From Mycobacterium sp. WUMAC-067 (GTDB lineage: Bacteria; Actinomycetota; Actinomycetes; Mycobacteriales; Mycobacteriaceae), in assembly GCF_020217485.1 (NCBI RefSeq), contig NZ_JAEKMI010000006.1:62001-126000 (forward strand): 64,000 nt of DNA, read 5' to 3'. Each line of letters opens with the position of its first letter. Position 1 is the first letter of the stretch. Below are positions 34,759-44,610 of the stretch, piece by piece. The notes beneath the pieces were generated by a model. That model was not told the DNA's origin and ran no database searches. It saw only the letters and a list, made by a program, of their open reading frames with translations. A program made the translations under genes and the position numbers.

Positions 34759-36381
34759 CTACGTGCCGACCGACATGGTGACCGGATCCAGGCTGACATA
34801 GCGGTGCTCGGCACGGAACATGTCCATCTCGGCAAGCCAATTCTTCCCCGCAGCAGTGACATTCACCACCGTGGGGCCGACTTGCTCGATGATCACCTCG
34901 AAGCCGTGGCGCTGTCCCTCGGAGAGCCTGACGCCCGCGGGCGCGATGGTGATCACGGTCGCCGGGCGCGGGTTGGGCGAGATCGCGGCGTCCCGAATAT
35001 CCGCGGCCCCGCCGTCGGGCGCCCCGTTGCCGTCCCTGCCCCGTCGCGCGGCGTATTCCACCACGCTGACGGTGGTGCGCGGTGCCGGGCGCGAGCCGTT
35101 GACGACGCTGATCTCCGGCATCCGAACGCTGAGCCAGCGCGACATGTCACGGGTGTGCACGCAGACGCGTTCCCCGGCGCCCGCGGTGCGGATCACGATC
35201 CGCTTGGCGATCGGGTCGTCGGCGGCGACGAACACCCGCGACAGTTCACCGGCGTCGGTGACCGGCACCAGCAGCCGATCGCCGTTGCTGAGTTTCCCGA
35301 TCAGCACGCCCGAGGGCCCGATCTCGGTGACCAGCTCCGCGGGCAGCGGGCTGCGCCGGATTCCGCGCAGGTGTGGTCGGGGGCCGCACATGTTGGCCGA
35401 CGCCGCCGCGGCCTGCTCGCCGTTGAGGCGGCGCAGGATCACGCTGGGCGGGGTGGGCGCGGGCGTGGGGGTGCGCACGGTGATGGTCGCGGTGCACTGC
35501 GAATCCGGATACACCGTCACGTTCTGGATGACCTCGTCGGCGCGCAGCGTCCACGCCTGGGACAGGTTGCGCGACGTGATCGCCCCGGGCGGATACGCAT
35601 AGGTGGTCAGCCAGCCCGCTTCCCCGCGGATGGCTTTCCACCGCTGCGCCGGTCCCGACACCGCGTCCCAGCCGAGCCGGCGATCGAGTTCGACCAAATC
35701 GGTGGCGTTGGCCACCTTGGCCCGCAGGCCTTCGCAGCGCAGCAGACCCGCGATGCGCTGGGCGACCGAAATCGCCGCTACGCCAACGGTCGTGCGCCAC
35801 ACCAACGCGTGGGCGTTATCGAACACCGCCAGCCGCATGATCAGCCACGTTTCGCGCCGGCCCGCGTAGGGCGGGGTGCCGATCTCCGAGTCATACACCC
35901 GCGGATAGTCGCCGACGGTTCCGTGCCGGGACCCGATGCTGACGACGCTGATCGAGTCGAGTTGCAGGCCGAGGGCTTGGTCCAGCATCGGCACCAATTC
36001 GACGACATCGAGCACGTTGTCGGTCTCGACGGTCACCGATCCGGTCACCATGGTGGCCTGATGCGCTCTGCCCAGCAGCTGCACCGCGACCACGGCGACA
36101 CCGTCCTGCACCCGCACGCCGCCACCGGATCGGTTGTTGGCCACGGTGATTGGGGCCGACCAGTCGATCGGGCGCCGACCGCGCCGCCACAGCACGGCCC
36201 ACGACCACGCCGGCTGGCCCCACCAGCGCACGAACACCAGCGCGACGCCCACAATCACGGCGACCGCGGCGCCGATGTAGCCGGCCAGCAGCCAACTCGC
36301 GAGCGCCAGCAGGAACACCACCCACACCCCGACCACCCGGCGATTGCTGCCGCGGCTGAACCCGGTGAGGTTGGGCCTCAT
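34759..36381 (-). CDS. eccE2: ESX-2 membrane component EccE2
   Basis: A 540-residue protein. Two membrane segments near the N terminus (about residues 15-50, [19 protein letters not shown] then [15 protein letters not shown]) precede a large cytosolic domain, the typical EccE arrangement at the periphery of the type VII membrane complex. Its start overlaps the mycP2 stop by 4 bases (ATGA). It is followed after 88 bases by eccA2. Length and order match M. tuberculosis Rv3885c. No truncation is seen. Confidence 0.93.
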   Translation of the reverse strand: MRPNLTGFSRGSNRRVVGVWVVFLLALASWLLAGYIGAAVAVIVGVALVFVRWWGQPAWSWAVLWRRGRRPIDWSAPITVANNRSGGGVRVQDGVAVVAVQLLGRAHQATMVTGSVTVETDNVLDVVELVPMLDQALGLQLDSISVVSIGSRHGTVGDYPRVYDSEIGTPPYAGRRETWLIMRLAVFDNAHALVWRTTVGVAAISVAQRIAGLLRCEGLRAKVANATDLVELDRRLGWDAVSGPAQRWKAIRGEAGWLTTYAYPPGAITSRNLSQAWTLRADEVIQNVTVYPDSQCTATITVRTPTPAPTPPSVILRRLNGEQAAAASANMCGPRPHLRGIRRSPLPAELVTEIGPSGVLIGKLSNGDRLLVPVTDAGELSRVFVAADDPIAKRIVIRTAGAGERVCVHTRDMSRWLSVRMPEISVVNGSRPAPRTTVSVVEYAARRGRDGNGAPDGGAADIRDAAISPNPRPATVITIAPAGVRLSEGQRHGFEVIIEQVGPTVVNVTAAGKNWLAEMDMFRAEHRYVSLDPVTMSVGT

Positions 36382-38039
36382 CGGGCCCTCCGCAAGCGCG
36401 CGGCGATCGCGAGGACGAGCACACCGGCGGCCACCACCCCCAGGAATCCGATCGCGACGTTGCGCGCCCGATGGTCGGGCGGCGGGGGCGGCGCCGCCGG
36501 GGTGATGACCCGACTCTGTGCGCCCGGCGCCAACCGCTCACCCGGCGGGATGTTGAACGTCAGCGCCGCGACCGGGTCCACCAGCCCGTAGCCGACCTTG
36601 TTGTCGACCCCCGCGGGCGGATTGTGGGCCGACTGCACGATCCGATTGATCACCTGGTGCGCACTGAGATCCGGGTACTTCGCCCGCACCAACGCCGCGA
36701 CACCGCTGACGTAGGCCGCCGAGAAACTGGTTCCCCAGAACGGCATGTTCTTCTCGCCCGGCCTCGACGGTGGGTAGGCGTTGACCGGGATACCGCCGAA
36801 CTGGGGCGAGAGACCCATGATGTGGGTCCCCGGTGCGGCAACGCCGACCCACGGTCCCGACATGCTCTTGTCCAGCGCGGCGCCACTTGCATCGACGGCG
36901 CCCACCGACAGGACGTAATCGGAAAACCACGACGGCGCCGAGACGACCTTGACCTGATGCCAGTCCCGCGGATCCGACGGGTCCAGCGGGTCGTACATCG
37001 GGTTGTTGTTGCACCCGGCCTCCCCGTCGTTGCCGGCGGCCGCCACAATCACGGCGTCCTTCACGGTGGCCGCGTACCACAGCGCCGCGCCCAGGGCCCG
37101 CTGGTCGGCCGGGGCCGCCGCGGGCAGGCAGGCGGTGACCGAGATGTTGATCACCTTCGCGCCCATGTTCGCGGCGTGAACCACCGCGCGCGCAACCGAA
37201 TTCAGCGTGCCGGCCTTGACCTTCTCGTCGGAGTTGGGATCGCCCGGCGGCGGGTTGACCGGTTCGAACGCCCGCGACGATTGCCGGATCGAGATGATCG
37301 TCGCGTGCGGGGCCACCCCCACCACCCCGTCGGGCGCCCCCGGGGGAAGCGGCGGCACCGCGGGTTCTTCCTCGGTCTGCGGATCGGGCGGCCCGTTCGA
37401 TGCGGCGGTGGCGCCGCCGCCCTCCGGTGGCGGGGGCGGCGGTGGCGGCGGGGGAAGGACCTGGGTGATCGTCACCGGAGGCGGCGGGGGCGGGGGCGCC
37501 ATCGGGGGCGGCACCTCGACCGGCGGCGGGGGCGCCCCGGCGACCGGCGGCGGCCCGGCCGGCGGCGGGAACGCCGGAGTGGCCGGCATCGGCCGCGGCA
37601 TCGGCAAAATCCCTTGGGGCGCAGCGCCGATGATCGAGCTGACGATGGTGCCGTGCGCGTCGCAGTCCGTCAGGCCGTCCTCACCCATGATGTAGTCACC
37701 ACCGGGCACCACCGGCAGCCGCGGGTTCGGTGTCACCCCGGTGTCGATGACCGCGACGGGCACGCCGTTGCCGGTGCTGTATTGCCAGGCCTTGGTGATG
37801 TTGAGCAGGTTGAACCCCGGAGCCAGCTGCGCCACGTCGGGGTTTCGCACGATAATCGGCGACGAGCAGCTGTTGGCGCGGCGCATCGGCTGATCGGGCC
37901 GCGGCGGCCCGTCCGGTGGCACCATCCCCGGATCCACCGATGGCGGTGTGATCGCTTGTGCGGCAGGGATATTGGCGGACAACGCGACCAGGGTCAGGGT
38001 GACGGTCAACGCCGCCGCGGTTCTCAGTGGCGAATCCAC
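36378..38039 (-). CDS. mycP2: ESX-2 membrane-anchored subtilisin-like protease, mycosin MycP2
   Basis: A 553-residue mycosin. A signal peptide (about residues 1-29, ending AAQA) is followed by the protease domain with catalytic Asp99 (VAVIDTGV), His129 (CDAHGT) and Ser438 (FWGTSFSA), plus the oxyanion Asn337 (AAAGNDGE). A very proline-rich insertion lies between residues 147 and 205. A C-terminal membrane helix ([20 protein letters not shown]) ends in RLRRAR. GTG 38039 is chosen; it overlaps the eccD2 stop by 16 bases and gives the length of M. tuberculosis MycP2 (Rv3886c, 550). A much longer in-frame extension runs through eccD2 and is not coding. Confidence 0.94.
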   Translation of the reverse strand: MDSPLRTAAALTVTLTLVALSANIPAAQAITPPSVDPGMVPPDGPPRPDQPMRRANSCSSPIIVRNPDVAQLAPGFNLLNITKAWQYSTGNGVPVAVIDTGVTPNPRLPVVPGGDYIMGEDGLTDCDAHGTIVSSIIGAAPQGILPMPRPMPATPAFPPPAGPPPVAGAPPPPVEVPPPMAPPPPPPPVTITQVLPPPPPPPPPPEGGGATAASNGPPDPQTEEEPAVPPLPPGAPDGVVGVAPHATIISIRQSSRAFEPVNPPPGDPNSDEKVKAGTLNSVARAVVHAANMGAKVINISVTACLPAAAPADQRALGAALWYAATVKDAVIVAAAGNDGEAGCNNNPMYDPLDPSDPRDWHQVKVVSAPSWFSDYVLSVGAVDASGAALDKSMSGPWVGVAAPGTHIMGLSPQFGGIPVNAYPPSRPGEKNMPFWGTSFSAAYVSGVAALVRAKYPDLSAHQVINRIVQSAHNPPAGVDNKVGYGLVDPVAALTFNIPPGERLAPGAQSRVITPAAPPPPPDHRARNVAIGFLGVVAAGVLVLAIAARLRRAR

Positions 38040-39553
38040 GTGAAGAGCCCTCCCAGGGCCGCCGCCGCCGGCAGCAGAACGATGAATGCGAGCACTTCCA
38101 CCCACTCCACGGTCAGCCGGATGAACGGCCTGAACCGCATGGCCGGCACCAAAAGCGCTGCGGCCAAACCCAATGCGGCGAACGTCGCCACCGCCACCAC
38201 CGGCCACAGCAGTCCCGCCATCGCGTCGTGGGACCCGGCGACGGCGTATTTGACCACTCCGGCGCACACCGCCGCCGACGCCCCGCACACCAGCGCGACG
38301 GCCTGGTATTTGGCGGCGAATCCTCGGCCCTGGGTGATGAAGATCCCCACCACCAGGCCGGCGACCACCAGCGCCAGCCACGCCCACGGGCGCCCCGGCG
38401 TCAACACGCCCCACACCGCCGCGGGCAGCACGATCGAAACCCCGACGCACAGCCCCACCTGGACCGCGTTGACCAAGCGCGCCGAGGCGGCGATCGCGGC
38501 GCCGCGCGCCGTGATGTCGGTGAGTTCGTTGTCTTGTTCCTCGGATTCGTCCTCGCTGACCGGGGACACGGTGTCGACCGGCATCCCCTCGCGCCGGGCG
38601 AACAGGTCCCGTCCGGTGATCGATCCGAAATGCGGCGGCCTGACCCGGGCCACCCACAACGCGATCAGCGGGGTCATCCGGACCAGGACCAGCAGTCCGA
38701 CCAACACACACACGGCCAACACCTGCGCCGTGGCCGGCCGGAACATCCGGACGGCGGCGACGACGGCCAGGACGCCGCAGACCGTCACCACGGCGGTGAC
38801 CACCGCGGTCTGCCACCGGTTGCGCGCCGTCACCCCGATGGCGACGGCACCCAGGATCACCACCACGGCGCCGATCAGCCCGTGCGCCGCGCCGAGTACA
38901 CCCGGCGGCGCGCAGGCGCCGGCGGTGGCCAGCGAGACCACCGCAAGCCAGGCGAACCCGCTGAACAGATCGCGCCGCTCCCGCCAGCCGTTCCGCACCA
39001 CCAGGGTCGCGATGACCAACAGGACACCGACCCCGCCCGCCACCGCCGCCGGGATCGGGCCGTCGGTGAATGTCCGTGCCCGCAGCGTCAGCGCCACCAC
39101 CACCGAGACGGCCATCGCGATGACCGCGACGGCCGTGTGCGCGGCCGTCAGCGGCGTCACCGGCGCGAACATCCGATCGCCGCCGTCGCGGCCCAGCCAC
39201 TTGCCCATGGCGGCCAGCCCGGTCGACAGCGACTCGTACTGCGGTTCGAACGACTCCCCGTCGACCCTGGGCACCAGCACCAGGGTGTCGCCGTCCTGGA
39301 CGCCCAGCTCGTCGAGGCTCTTATTGATATCGAGGCGGACCCCATTGATCTTGTGAAGTTCGTAGCTGCCCGCCGGCAATGAAATGCCGTCAAAACCTTT
39401 GCGCTTCAGGTCCGCGTCGAACAGCTCGACCATTCCCTCGAAGAATCCCTCCATCGGAATTCCGGCGGGGAAAACCTGGGAGCACAGATGCTTCTCGTAA
39501 GAAATGTTGACCGCACAACGCGCTGGAAAAGCGACCTTATGCGGCGAGGTCAC
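38024..39553 (-). CDS. eccD2: ESX-2 membrane component EccD2
   Basis: A 509-residue protein. An N-terminal ubiquitin-like domain (residues about 8-100, ending [12 protein letters not shown]) is followed by about eleven membrane helices from residue 140 to the C terminus. EccD lines the large membrane ring of the type VII channel. Its ATG overlaps the stop of the MinD-like gene by 4 bases, and its stop overlaps mycP2. Order and size match M. tuberculosis Rv3887c. Confidence 0.94.
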   Translation of the reverse strand: MTSPHKVAFPARCAVNISYEKHLCSQVFPAGIPMEGFFEGMVELFDADLKRKGFDGISLPAGSYELHKINGVRLDINKSLDELGVQDGDTLVLVPRVDGESFEPQYESLSTGLAAMGKWLGRDGGDRMFAPVTPLTAAHTAVAVIAMAVSVVVALTLRARTFTDGPIPAAVAGGVGVLLVIATLVVRNGWRERRDLFSGFAWLAVVSLATAGACAPPGVLGAAHGLIGAVVVILGAVAIGVTARNRWQTAVVTAVVTVCGVLAVVAAVRMFRPATAQVLAVCVLVGLLVLVRMTPLIALWVARVRPPHFGSITGRDLFARREGMPVDTVSPVSEDESEEQDNELTDITARGAAIAASARLVNAVQVGLCVGVSIVLPAAVWGVLTPGRPWAWLALVVAGLVVGIFITQGRGFAAKYQAVALVCGASAAVCAGVVKYAVAGSHDAMAGLLWPVVAVATFAALGLAAALLVPAMRFRPFIRLTVEWVEVLAFIVLLPAAAALGGLFTWIRH

Positions 39554-40575
39554 GGTACCGCCCGCTCGGCATCCGGAATGTATTTGTCGGCCAGCCCCGC
39601 GGTGATTTCGAAGAGGCGCAATCGCGTCTTTTTCTTCAGCTCGTGAACCGTATCGATGATGCCGCCTTTGGCGAGGTGCGGATCGAACGGCAGCGCTTCG
39701 ACGGTCGCCCCGACCTTGGTGAACCGCTCGGTCAGGTAAGCCAGCGCGTCCTTGTCGGTGATCTGGTCGGTGTGGTTCACGATCACGGTGCTGCGCGAGA
39801 CCAACTCGTGGTAGCCCTGCGACCGCAGGTAATCCACCGCCCGCAGCACCGGACGCGAGCGGTCGGCGGTGATCCCCGAAACGAACACGAGGGTATCGGT
39901 GTTCTCCAATACCGGCTTCATCACTTCGTGTTCGAGATCGGGGGAGGTGTCGACGATCATCACCGTGTGGGTGCGCCGCAATCGCGACAGCACCCCGGAG
40001 AACATCGCCGGCACCAACGGCCTGGGTTGGTCCGAGGTCCGGTTACCGGCCAGCACATCGAGACCGATTGCGTTCTGCCCCAGATGTTCTCGGATATCGG
40101 CGTAGCCCTGGACATCGGTGTCGTTGATGATGGCGGTGTAGTCGCCGGGCGGGGAATCGTCGATGCGGTCGGCCAGCGTGCCGAAACCGGGAACGGCGTC
40201 GATCGCAATCACGTTCTGCGGGCGGCATTCCCGGAAGACGCCACCGAGGCAGGCGGTGAGCGTCGTGACCCCGACGCCGCCCTTGCCGGACACCACGGTG
40301 ATCACATACTGCCGCCGGATATGCCGGCGTATGCGGTTTTGTAAATCACGATAGTGTCGTTCTCGGGGAGATTCACCGAGATTTATTTGTCGAAATGAGA
40401 TGGCGTAAATGAATTTACGCCAGCCCGACCCCGGTGGAATCTTTCGTGGCGCGGCCAGATCGGTAATTCGCATCGTGTCGGATACCGAATCCGGGAAGTT
40501 GCTGCCCCCTGACGGATCCCCCCGTCTGAGCGCTCCTTCGTCCGACATATTCGGGTCATTCCAAGGGCTCGTCAC
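39550..40575 (-). CDS. ESX-2 MinD/EspI-like ATPase with altered Walker A (Rv3888c-like)
   Basis: A 341-residue protein of the same family as the 29335 gene and EspI. After a 90-residue N-terminal region the P-loop reads [14 protein letters not shown]: the first lysine (98) is kept, but the residue that is normally the Walker A lysine before TT is Val103. Switch motifs [11 protein letters not shown] and [12 protein letters not shown] follow. The loss of the lysine could weaken or abolish ATP hydrolysis. Codon reading was checked directly on the minus strand. It lies between espG2 and eccD2, as Rv3888c does in M. tuberculosis; ATG 40575 ([10 protein letters not shown]) is the longest start. Confidence 0.9.
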   Translation of the reverse strand: MTSPWNDPNMSDEGALRRGDPSGGSNFPDSVSDTMRITDLAAPRKIPPGSGWRKFIYAISFRQINLGESPRERHYRDLQNRIRRHIRRQYVITVVSGKGGVGVTTLTACLGGVFRECRPQNVIAIDAVPGFGTLADRIDDSPPGDYTAIINDTDVQGYADIREHLGQNAIGLDVLAGNRTSDQPRPLVPAMFSGVLSRLRRTHTVMIVDTSPDLEHEVMKPVLENTDTLVFVSGITADRSRPVLRAVDYLRSQGYHELVSRSTVIVNHTDQITDKDALAYLTERFTKVGATVEALPFDPHLAKGGIIDTVHELKKKTRLRLFEITAGLADKYIPDAERAVP

Positions 40576-40697
40576 GACGAGATGCTAACACGGTTCGCGA
40601 TACCGCGTTTACCCGTTCAGAAACCCATCAAGTGCGACAGGCGTTGTTATTACAAGGCTTTGGTTAACTAAGTTACTTCGGCATCCGATAACACCGT
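40576..40697. promoter_or_regulatory. 122-bp gap splitting the ESX-2 cluster
   Basis: An AT-rich stretch (GGTTAACTAAGTTACTT and nearby) between espG2 and the MinD-like gene. It is the only gap over 115 bases in the cluster and could hold an internal promoter for the MinD-like, eccD2, mycP2, eccE2 and eccA2 genes. Confidence 0.35.
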
Positions 40698-41528
40698 CTA
40701 CACCACCCGCCGATACGAGTGCCACTCGTCGCCCGCGGGCAGCCGGCGGATGAGCCGTTGCACCGCTCCGCCGATGTCGCTGCGCGAACCCGGCGAGAGA
40801 ATCTGATAGCGGCGCTGCCCCGAGGTGACGCTTTCGATGCAGACCCGGCCCCCGGGGGTGTCCACGATGGAGACCGTCGAATCGCCGACGGCGACGCGCG
40901 CCAATTCGTCCGGCCCGACACCGGCCTGCAGCGCGACGATGTTCGCGTGCGCGGACCGGGCGGGGTCGGCGGCCGTGAGAACCACCTGCAGCTGGTCGGC
41001 GTCCAGGCGCTGTTCGAGCAGGAACGCCCGCAGGCTGGCGGTGTCGCGCACCGAGTTCAGCAGTTGCTCGGTGTCCAGGGTGATCGGCCGCAGCGGCGCG
41101 GCCTCGGCCACGCCGCACAGCCGCTCGATCTGACCGACCACGAGCTCGCTGGCCGAGGATTCGTTGCCGGCCGTGCCGGCGGGGTACAGACGCACCATGT
41201 CGCCGTGCCGCTCCAAGACCACCCACCAGGTCGCGAAGCGGTTGATCGACGCGCGCGTGGGCTCGCGACCCGGCACGCCCATCATGACGACCAGCCCCAG
41301 GTCGCGCCGCAGCAGGACGGTGAGCCATTCGCGGATCATCGGGTCGACGTTGCCGGCCTCATCCAGTGCGCCGGCGGCTATCAAGTCCGCGGCCGCGGGG
41401 TGGCCCAGCGCGCGCTCGGGGGTGTCGAGCCGCGGCAGCATCGGCCGCAGCCCCAGCTCAGGGCAGGTTTGCTCCACCCCGGTGATCGCCTGCAGCACCC
41501 ACAGGCCATCGACCGTCGTCGTCAGCAT
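40698..41528 (-). CDS. espG2: ESX-2 PE/PPE-specific chaperone EspG2
   Basis: A 276-residue cytosolic protein of the EspG family, which binds the hydrophobic tip of PPE proteins and keeps PE-PPE dimers soluble until secretion. Typical parts are VDGLWVLQAITGVEQTCPEL at the start and RFATWWVVLERHGDMVRLYPAG in the middle. It lies 169 bases downstream of PE36/PPE69-type substrate genes through esxC, as in M. tuberculosis (Rv3889c). Its likely client is the PPE protein encoded at 42399. Confidence 0.92.
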   Translation of the reverse strand: MLTTTVDGLWVLQAITGVEQTCPELGLRPMLPRLDTPERALGHPAAADLIAAGALDEAGNVDPMIREWLTVLLRRDLGLVVMMGVPGREPTRASINRFATWWVVLERHGDMVRLYPAGTAGNESSASELVVGQIERLCGVAEAAPLRPITLDTEQLLNSVRDTASLRAFLLEQRLDADQLQVVLTAADPARSAHANIVALQAGVGPDELARVAVGDSTVSIVDTPGGRVCIESVTSGQRRYQILSPGSRSDIGGAVQRLIRRLPAGDEWHSYRRVV

Positions 41529-41642
41529 GTCGCCCCGCCGTTAATCAGCGACTCCCTCGATCGGCGAAGAAGACACCGGAGGTGGGGCACATACGCTCGG
41601 CGCATCTGCCCCACCTTCGCTTGTCCCGGTGGTTGAGCGGGC

Positions 41643-41930
41643 TCAGAACAGGCCGGCGATGTGCTGGTCGGTGCTGAGCGCGCTGTCGAGCACGTGCGAG
41701 GTCGTCTGGCCGTGCTGACGGATGGTGTCGATGAGGCCCTGCAGCCCCGACAGCATCTGCGCCTGCGCCTCGAAGAAGCCCGACGCGCCGTGGCCGGCGA
41801 AGAATTCCTGCAGGGCGTGCGTCCGGTTGGAGGTGTCGTCGAAAATGGACTGCAGCTGGCCGGCGCGGGAAGCGACATCGGTGGCGAAGTCGGCTACGGC
41901 GCCCGGGTTGTAAGTGATCGGGTCGGACAT
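41643..41930 (-). CDS. esxC: ESX-2 WXG100-family protein EsxC
   Basis: A 95-residue helical-hairpin secreted protein of the ESAT-6 family, same length as M. tuberculosis EsxC (Rv3890c). The hairpin turn carries HGASGFF in place of WXG, as in EsxC itself. It should form a 1:1 dimer with EsxD. The C terminus (STDQHIAGLF) lacks a clear YxxxD/E secretion signal. It is 51 bases downstream of esxD. Confidence 0.94.
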   Translation of the reverse strand: MSDPITYNPGAVADFATDVASRAGQLQSIFDDTSNRTHALQEFFAGHGASGFFEAQAQMLSGLQGLIDTIRQHGQTTSHVLDSALSTDQHIAGLF

Positions 41931-41981
41931 GGTGAATTTCCTTTCAAAAGACCTTTATGAATTGACGAATGAGTGGACGGG

Positions 41982-42296
41982 TCAGGAGCCGTGGCCGCCG
42001 AATAGCGCGGTAAAGGCGTGTGAGGAATCCGCCTCGTGGCCTTCCATCAGTGCCGCCGCCTTCGTGAGGCCCTCAGCCAGACGCGTGCCGCCGGTCAAGA
42101 CTTTGTTCAAGTCGTTTTGCACCTCGATGGCGGTCGCGTGCGACGCGGCGACCGCGTCACCGGACCAGGTGGCCGGGTTCATCACATTTTCCTGATTTGC
42201 GACGTATCCCTGACCGATCCCGATCGCATGTTCCATGTTCGCCTGAATCGCGTTTGAAGTATCGCGAAGCATTTGCGGGGTCACCTTGATTGTCAC
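41982..42296 (-). CDS. esxD: ESX-2 WXG100-family protein EsxD
   Basis: A 104-residue helical-hairpin protein with the turn motif ATWSGDAVAAS (WSG in place of WXG), related to M. tuberculosis EsxD (Rv3891c, 107 residues). It is the predicted partner of EsxC, and the two genes are adjacent and cotranscribed. The conserved N terminus VTPQMLRDTSNAIQANMEHA and the middle LTGGTRLAEGL are clear. The 102-base gap after the PPE gene may carry a ribosome site only (AAGGAGAATT at 42297-42306). Confidence 0.94.
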   Translation of the reverse strand: MTIKVTPQMLRDTSNAIQANMEHAIGIGQGYVANQENVMNPATWSGDAVAASHATAIEVQNDLNKVLTGGTRLAEGLTKAAALMEGHEADSSHAFTALFGGHGS

Positions 42297-42398
42297 GGAA
42301 TTCTCCTTCTGCGGTTGGCCGCCCCCCGTAAGGGCATGAAGCGAAGTGTATGGCGGCTGTTTGGACCTGTCGATTCACCTTTCACCAGGGGGTGTGCT

Positions 42399-43571
42399 TC
42401 AGACTCTCGCGTCGACAACCCGCACGGTCGCGGGCTGTTCGGCTTTGTCACGGGATCCGCGGTCGCCTCCCGCCCCGTGCCCCACGGGCATACCGCCCAT
42501 CGGGGCACCACCCATCGTCGTGGTCTGCGGTCGCATGGCCTCGGCGCCTAATGCCCCGGCCGGCCGCAGCCCCACCGGCCGGCCACTGGTGGCGGGCTCG
42601 AAGGCGCTGACCGGACGGGTGAAACTGCTCGCGGGGACGCCCGCGCTGCCCAGGGACGCGCCCCCGCCGGCTTCCGCTGCCGAAAGCCCGGTGGCCGACA
42701 CCGCCGAGACGGCGGGCGTCGCCCCGCCCATGCCCATGGCGCCGGGATTGGCGAACATGCCCATCAGCGGCTGCATCATCTGCATCGGCGCCTGCATCGC
42801 CTGCATGGGAGCCTGCATCATCTGGGGGGCCGCGCCCATCATCTGTTGCACGGGCTGCATGAACGTGCCGGCCTGACCCATGAAGTCCTGGGCGCCCGAG
42901 GTCGCCTGCCCCGCGCCCTGCGTCCCCGTCTGGGCGCCCTGCATGGCGGCGCGCATGCCGTCGCCGGCGCCCATTTGCGCGGCGGACTCGCCCACCGCCG
43001 CCGCGGCCTGCGCCGGCGCCGCCGGCGAGGCGCCCATGGTGGCGATCGGCGGCGGAATGGTCAGGCTCGAGGACAGGGCCGTGAGGATCGATCCGTAGCT
43101 GGCCCCGACCGCGGAGTTGTTCGGCCACATCGACCCGAAGTACTCGAGCTCGAGCGACGTGATCCGTGGGGTCAACGCGCCCAGTACCAGCGGGTTGATG
43201 CCGTAGTCGGTCGCGGTCTCGGTGCGGTTTTCGATGCACTCGGGCGCGGGACGCATCGAGCCGTACGCCATCTGATACGCCGAGACCGCGGTCGAAACCA
43301 CCGCCGGCTTGACATCGACCCAGCCGGCAAGCCCGTGCAGCGACGCGTTCAGCGCGGTGGCGTTGGCCGCCGAGGCCAACGAACCGGCGCCCGTCCAGCT
43401 CGCCGAGGTCGCGACGGTGTTGATCGTCGAGGCAATGCTGGAGCCGTGATGGGTCGCCGCCAGCGCGGTCCAGGCGGCCTGATTCGCCAAATGAGTGACG
43501 ACGCCCGCACCCGCCTTGAGCAGCAGGTCGTTTTCCTCAGGCGTACGCGCAGCCCACCCAGGATCGGCCAT
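42399..43571 (-). CDS. PPE-family protein (PPE69-like)
   Basis: About 390 residues. The N-terminal 170 residues form the PPE domain (MADPGWAARTPEEND to LELEYFGSMWPNNSAVGAS), and the remainder is Ala/Gly/Met/Gln-rich with repeated MQAPMQ-like units. The 'PPE' triplet itself is not present, as in PPE69. I chose ATG 43571 (MADPGWAA) over 43577. It is 31 bases downstream of the PE gene and should be secreted as a PE-PPE dimer. Order and similarity match M. tuberculosis PPE69 (Rv3892c). Confidence 0.9.
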   Translation of the reverse strand: MADPGWAARTPEENDLLLKAGAGVVTHLANQAAWTALAATHHGSSIASTINTVATSASWTGAGSLASAANATALNASLHGLAGWVDVKPAVVSTAVSAYQMAYGSMRPAPECIENRTETATDYGINPLVLGALTPRITSLELEYFGSMWPNNSAVGASYGSILTALSSSLTIPPPIATMGASPAAPAQAAAAVGESAAQMGAGDGMRAAMQGAQTGTQGAGQATSGAQDFMGQAGTFMQPVQQMMGAAPQMMQAPMQAMQAPMQMMQPLMGMFANPGAMGMGGATPAVSAVSATGLSAAEAGGGASLGSAGVPASSFTRPVSAFEPATSGRPVGLRPAGALGAEAMRPQTTTMGGAPMGGMPVGHGAGGDRGSRDKAEQPATVRVVDARV

Positions 43572-43602
43572 GCGCACTTCCCCCTTTGAACGTCGCCAGC
43601 GA

Positions 43603-43908
43603 CTAAGCGCCGATAGCCAGCGTCAGGCTGCGCATGAGCTCGGTGACCACGTAGGTGCCCGAGGCGAGGGTCTGCGTGCCGGAGAACAAGCCGCGCTGGG
43701 CGGCGTGCTCGGACACCACGCCCAGGTAGCTCGCGCCGCACGCGTTCAATGCCGCCGCGAACATCGCCGAGTCGGGGTCGCCGCCCATCGGCAGCACTCC
43801 CAGCAGGACCGGCGACGCCGCCGAGGCCGCCGACTCGGTCTCCGCGCTGATCGCCGACTCCGCGGCTGCCGACGCCAGAACCGCCTCTGACTGCACCGAA
43901 ACAACCAT
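43603..43908 (-). CDS. PE-family protein (PE36-like)
   Basis: A 101-residue helical-hairpin protein, longer than M. tuberculosis PE36 (Rv3893c, 77 residues). It keeps Ala/Ser-rich helix 1 (SEAVLASAAAESAISAETES), a turn near ALNACGASYLG, and near the C terminus TYVVTE, a YxxxE general secretion motif for type VII export. It should dimerise with the neighbouring PPE protein. It is the first gene left in the cluster; the genes that follow on its upstream side in M. tuberculosis (eccC2, eccB2) are missing here. Confidence 0.87.
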   Translation of the reverse strand: MVVSVQSEAVLASAAAESAISAETESAASAASPVLLGVLPMGGDPDSAMFAAALNACGASYLGVVSEHAAQRGLFSGTQTLASGTYVVTELMRSLTLAIGA

Positions 43909-44172
43909 GATTCCCTCCGAACGCTCAACGCCAAAGCCACGTGCTTGGGGCCTACTTGGGGCCTTAGTGTAGTGCGGTTTCGTTGATCTTGTATTCGGTC
44001 CCTATCGGCCGGATGCGCGGCCCTGGTTTTCGGTAATTAATGCTGGTCCCAAGCGCGAAACTGGTGATTTCCCCAGAAGGTGTCGCTGATAAACCTCAAT
44101 CGCCACTCAAGACCCGGCAGCCACAAAAGCGCCGCAGTTGGCCCGCGATAGCCACTGTTCGAGCACGTTTGC
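43909..44172. other. Junction upstream of PE36, lower GC
   Basis: A 264-base noncoding stretch, from about 43970 on visibly less GC-rich than its surroundings. It separates the ESX-2 remnant from a VOC/TetR/hydratase module and occupies the position of eccC2 and eccB2 in M. tuberculosis. No transposase or inverted terminal repeat is seen. Confidence 0.55.
43944..43964. repeat. Tandem repeat in the PE36 promoter region
   Basis: CTTGGGGCCT occurs at 43944-43953 and again at 43955-43964, spaced 11 bases apart, about one DNA turn. It could bind a regulator of the PE36 operon. Confidence 0.45.
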
Positions 44173-44571
44173 CTAGTCGCGGTCGTGATGGCATACCGCT
44201 TCGAGTTTGATGCCGAACGGGTCATACCAAAAGGTGGCGTAATAATGGCCGGGATATTGCGGGAAATGGCGCGGCGGGTGGATGACGGTGCCACCGTTTC
44301 GAACAACATGATCGTGTACCGCGCGCACCGATGATCGGCGCCGCACCATGAAGGCCAGGTGTTGCAGACCCGTCCGGTGCGCGGAGTACTCGCCCGGCTC
44401 GTCCGTAGGATAGAAGAACAGGTAGGTGCCCGGCTTGTTTCCGGCGGGCTTGTACGAAAATTCGTCTTCGGCCGCAAAGAACGGCTCGAATCCGACTAAC
44501 GGCATCAGGGCGTCGTAAAACCGTTTGGCGGCCGGCAGATCCGGCACGTTGATGCCGAGGTGGCCCAGCAT
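44173..44571 (-). CDS. VOC-family (glyoxalase/dioxygenase-like) protein
   Basis: A 132-residue protein with the vicinal-oxygen-chelate fold. The N-terminal MLGHLGINVPDLPAAKRFYDALMP and the C-terminal YYATFWYDPFGIKLEAVCH strand match the family. Metal ligands are likely His5 (GHLGI), a His in LQHLAFMVR and the Glu in LEAV. Members include glyoxalases, dioxygenases and antibiotic-binding proteins; the reaction is not clear. It is downstream of the TetR gene by 39 bases and on the same strand, so it may belong to the TetR/enoyl-CoA hydratase operon. Confidence 0.84.
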   Translation of the reverse strand: MLGHLGINVPDLPAAKRFYDALMPLVGFEPFFAAEDEFSYKPAGNKPGTYLFFYPTDEPGEYSAHRTGLQHLAFMVRRRSSVRAVHDHVVRNGGTVIHPPRHFPQYPGHYYATFWYDPFGIKLEAVCHHDRD

Positions 44572-44610
44572 CGCGTTAGCCTCGCCGCCGACACCGCAGG
44601 GCGCTGCGGT

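Noticed and set aside
37440..37640. GGC/GGT-rich tract as a noncoding repeat
   Set aside because: It is the antisense of the proline-rich loop of MycP2.
38040..39200. Extension of the mycP2 frame to 39200
   Set aside because: Overlaps eccD2 in another phase; signal peptide begins at GTG 38039.
36471..39356. 961-residue plus-strand open frame opposite mycP2 and eccD2
   Set aside because: Shadow of two well-supported genes; low-complexity Arg/His protein with no domain.
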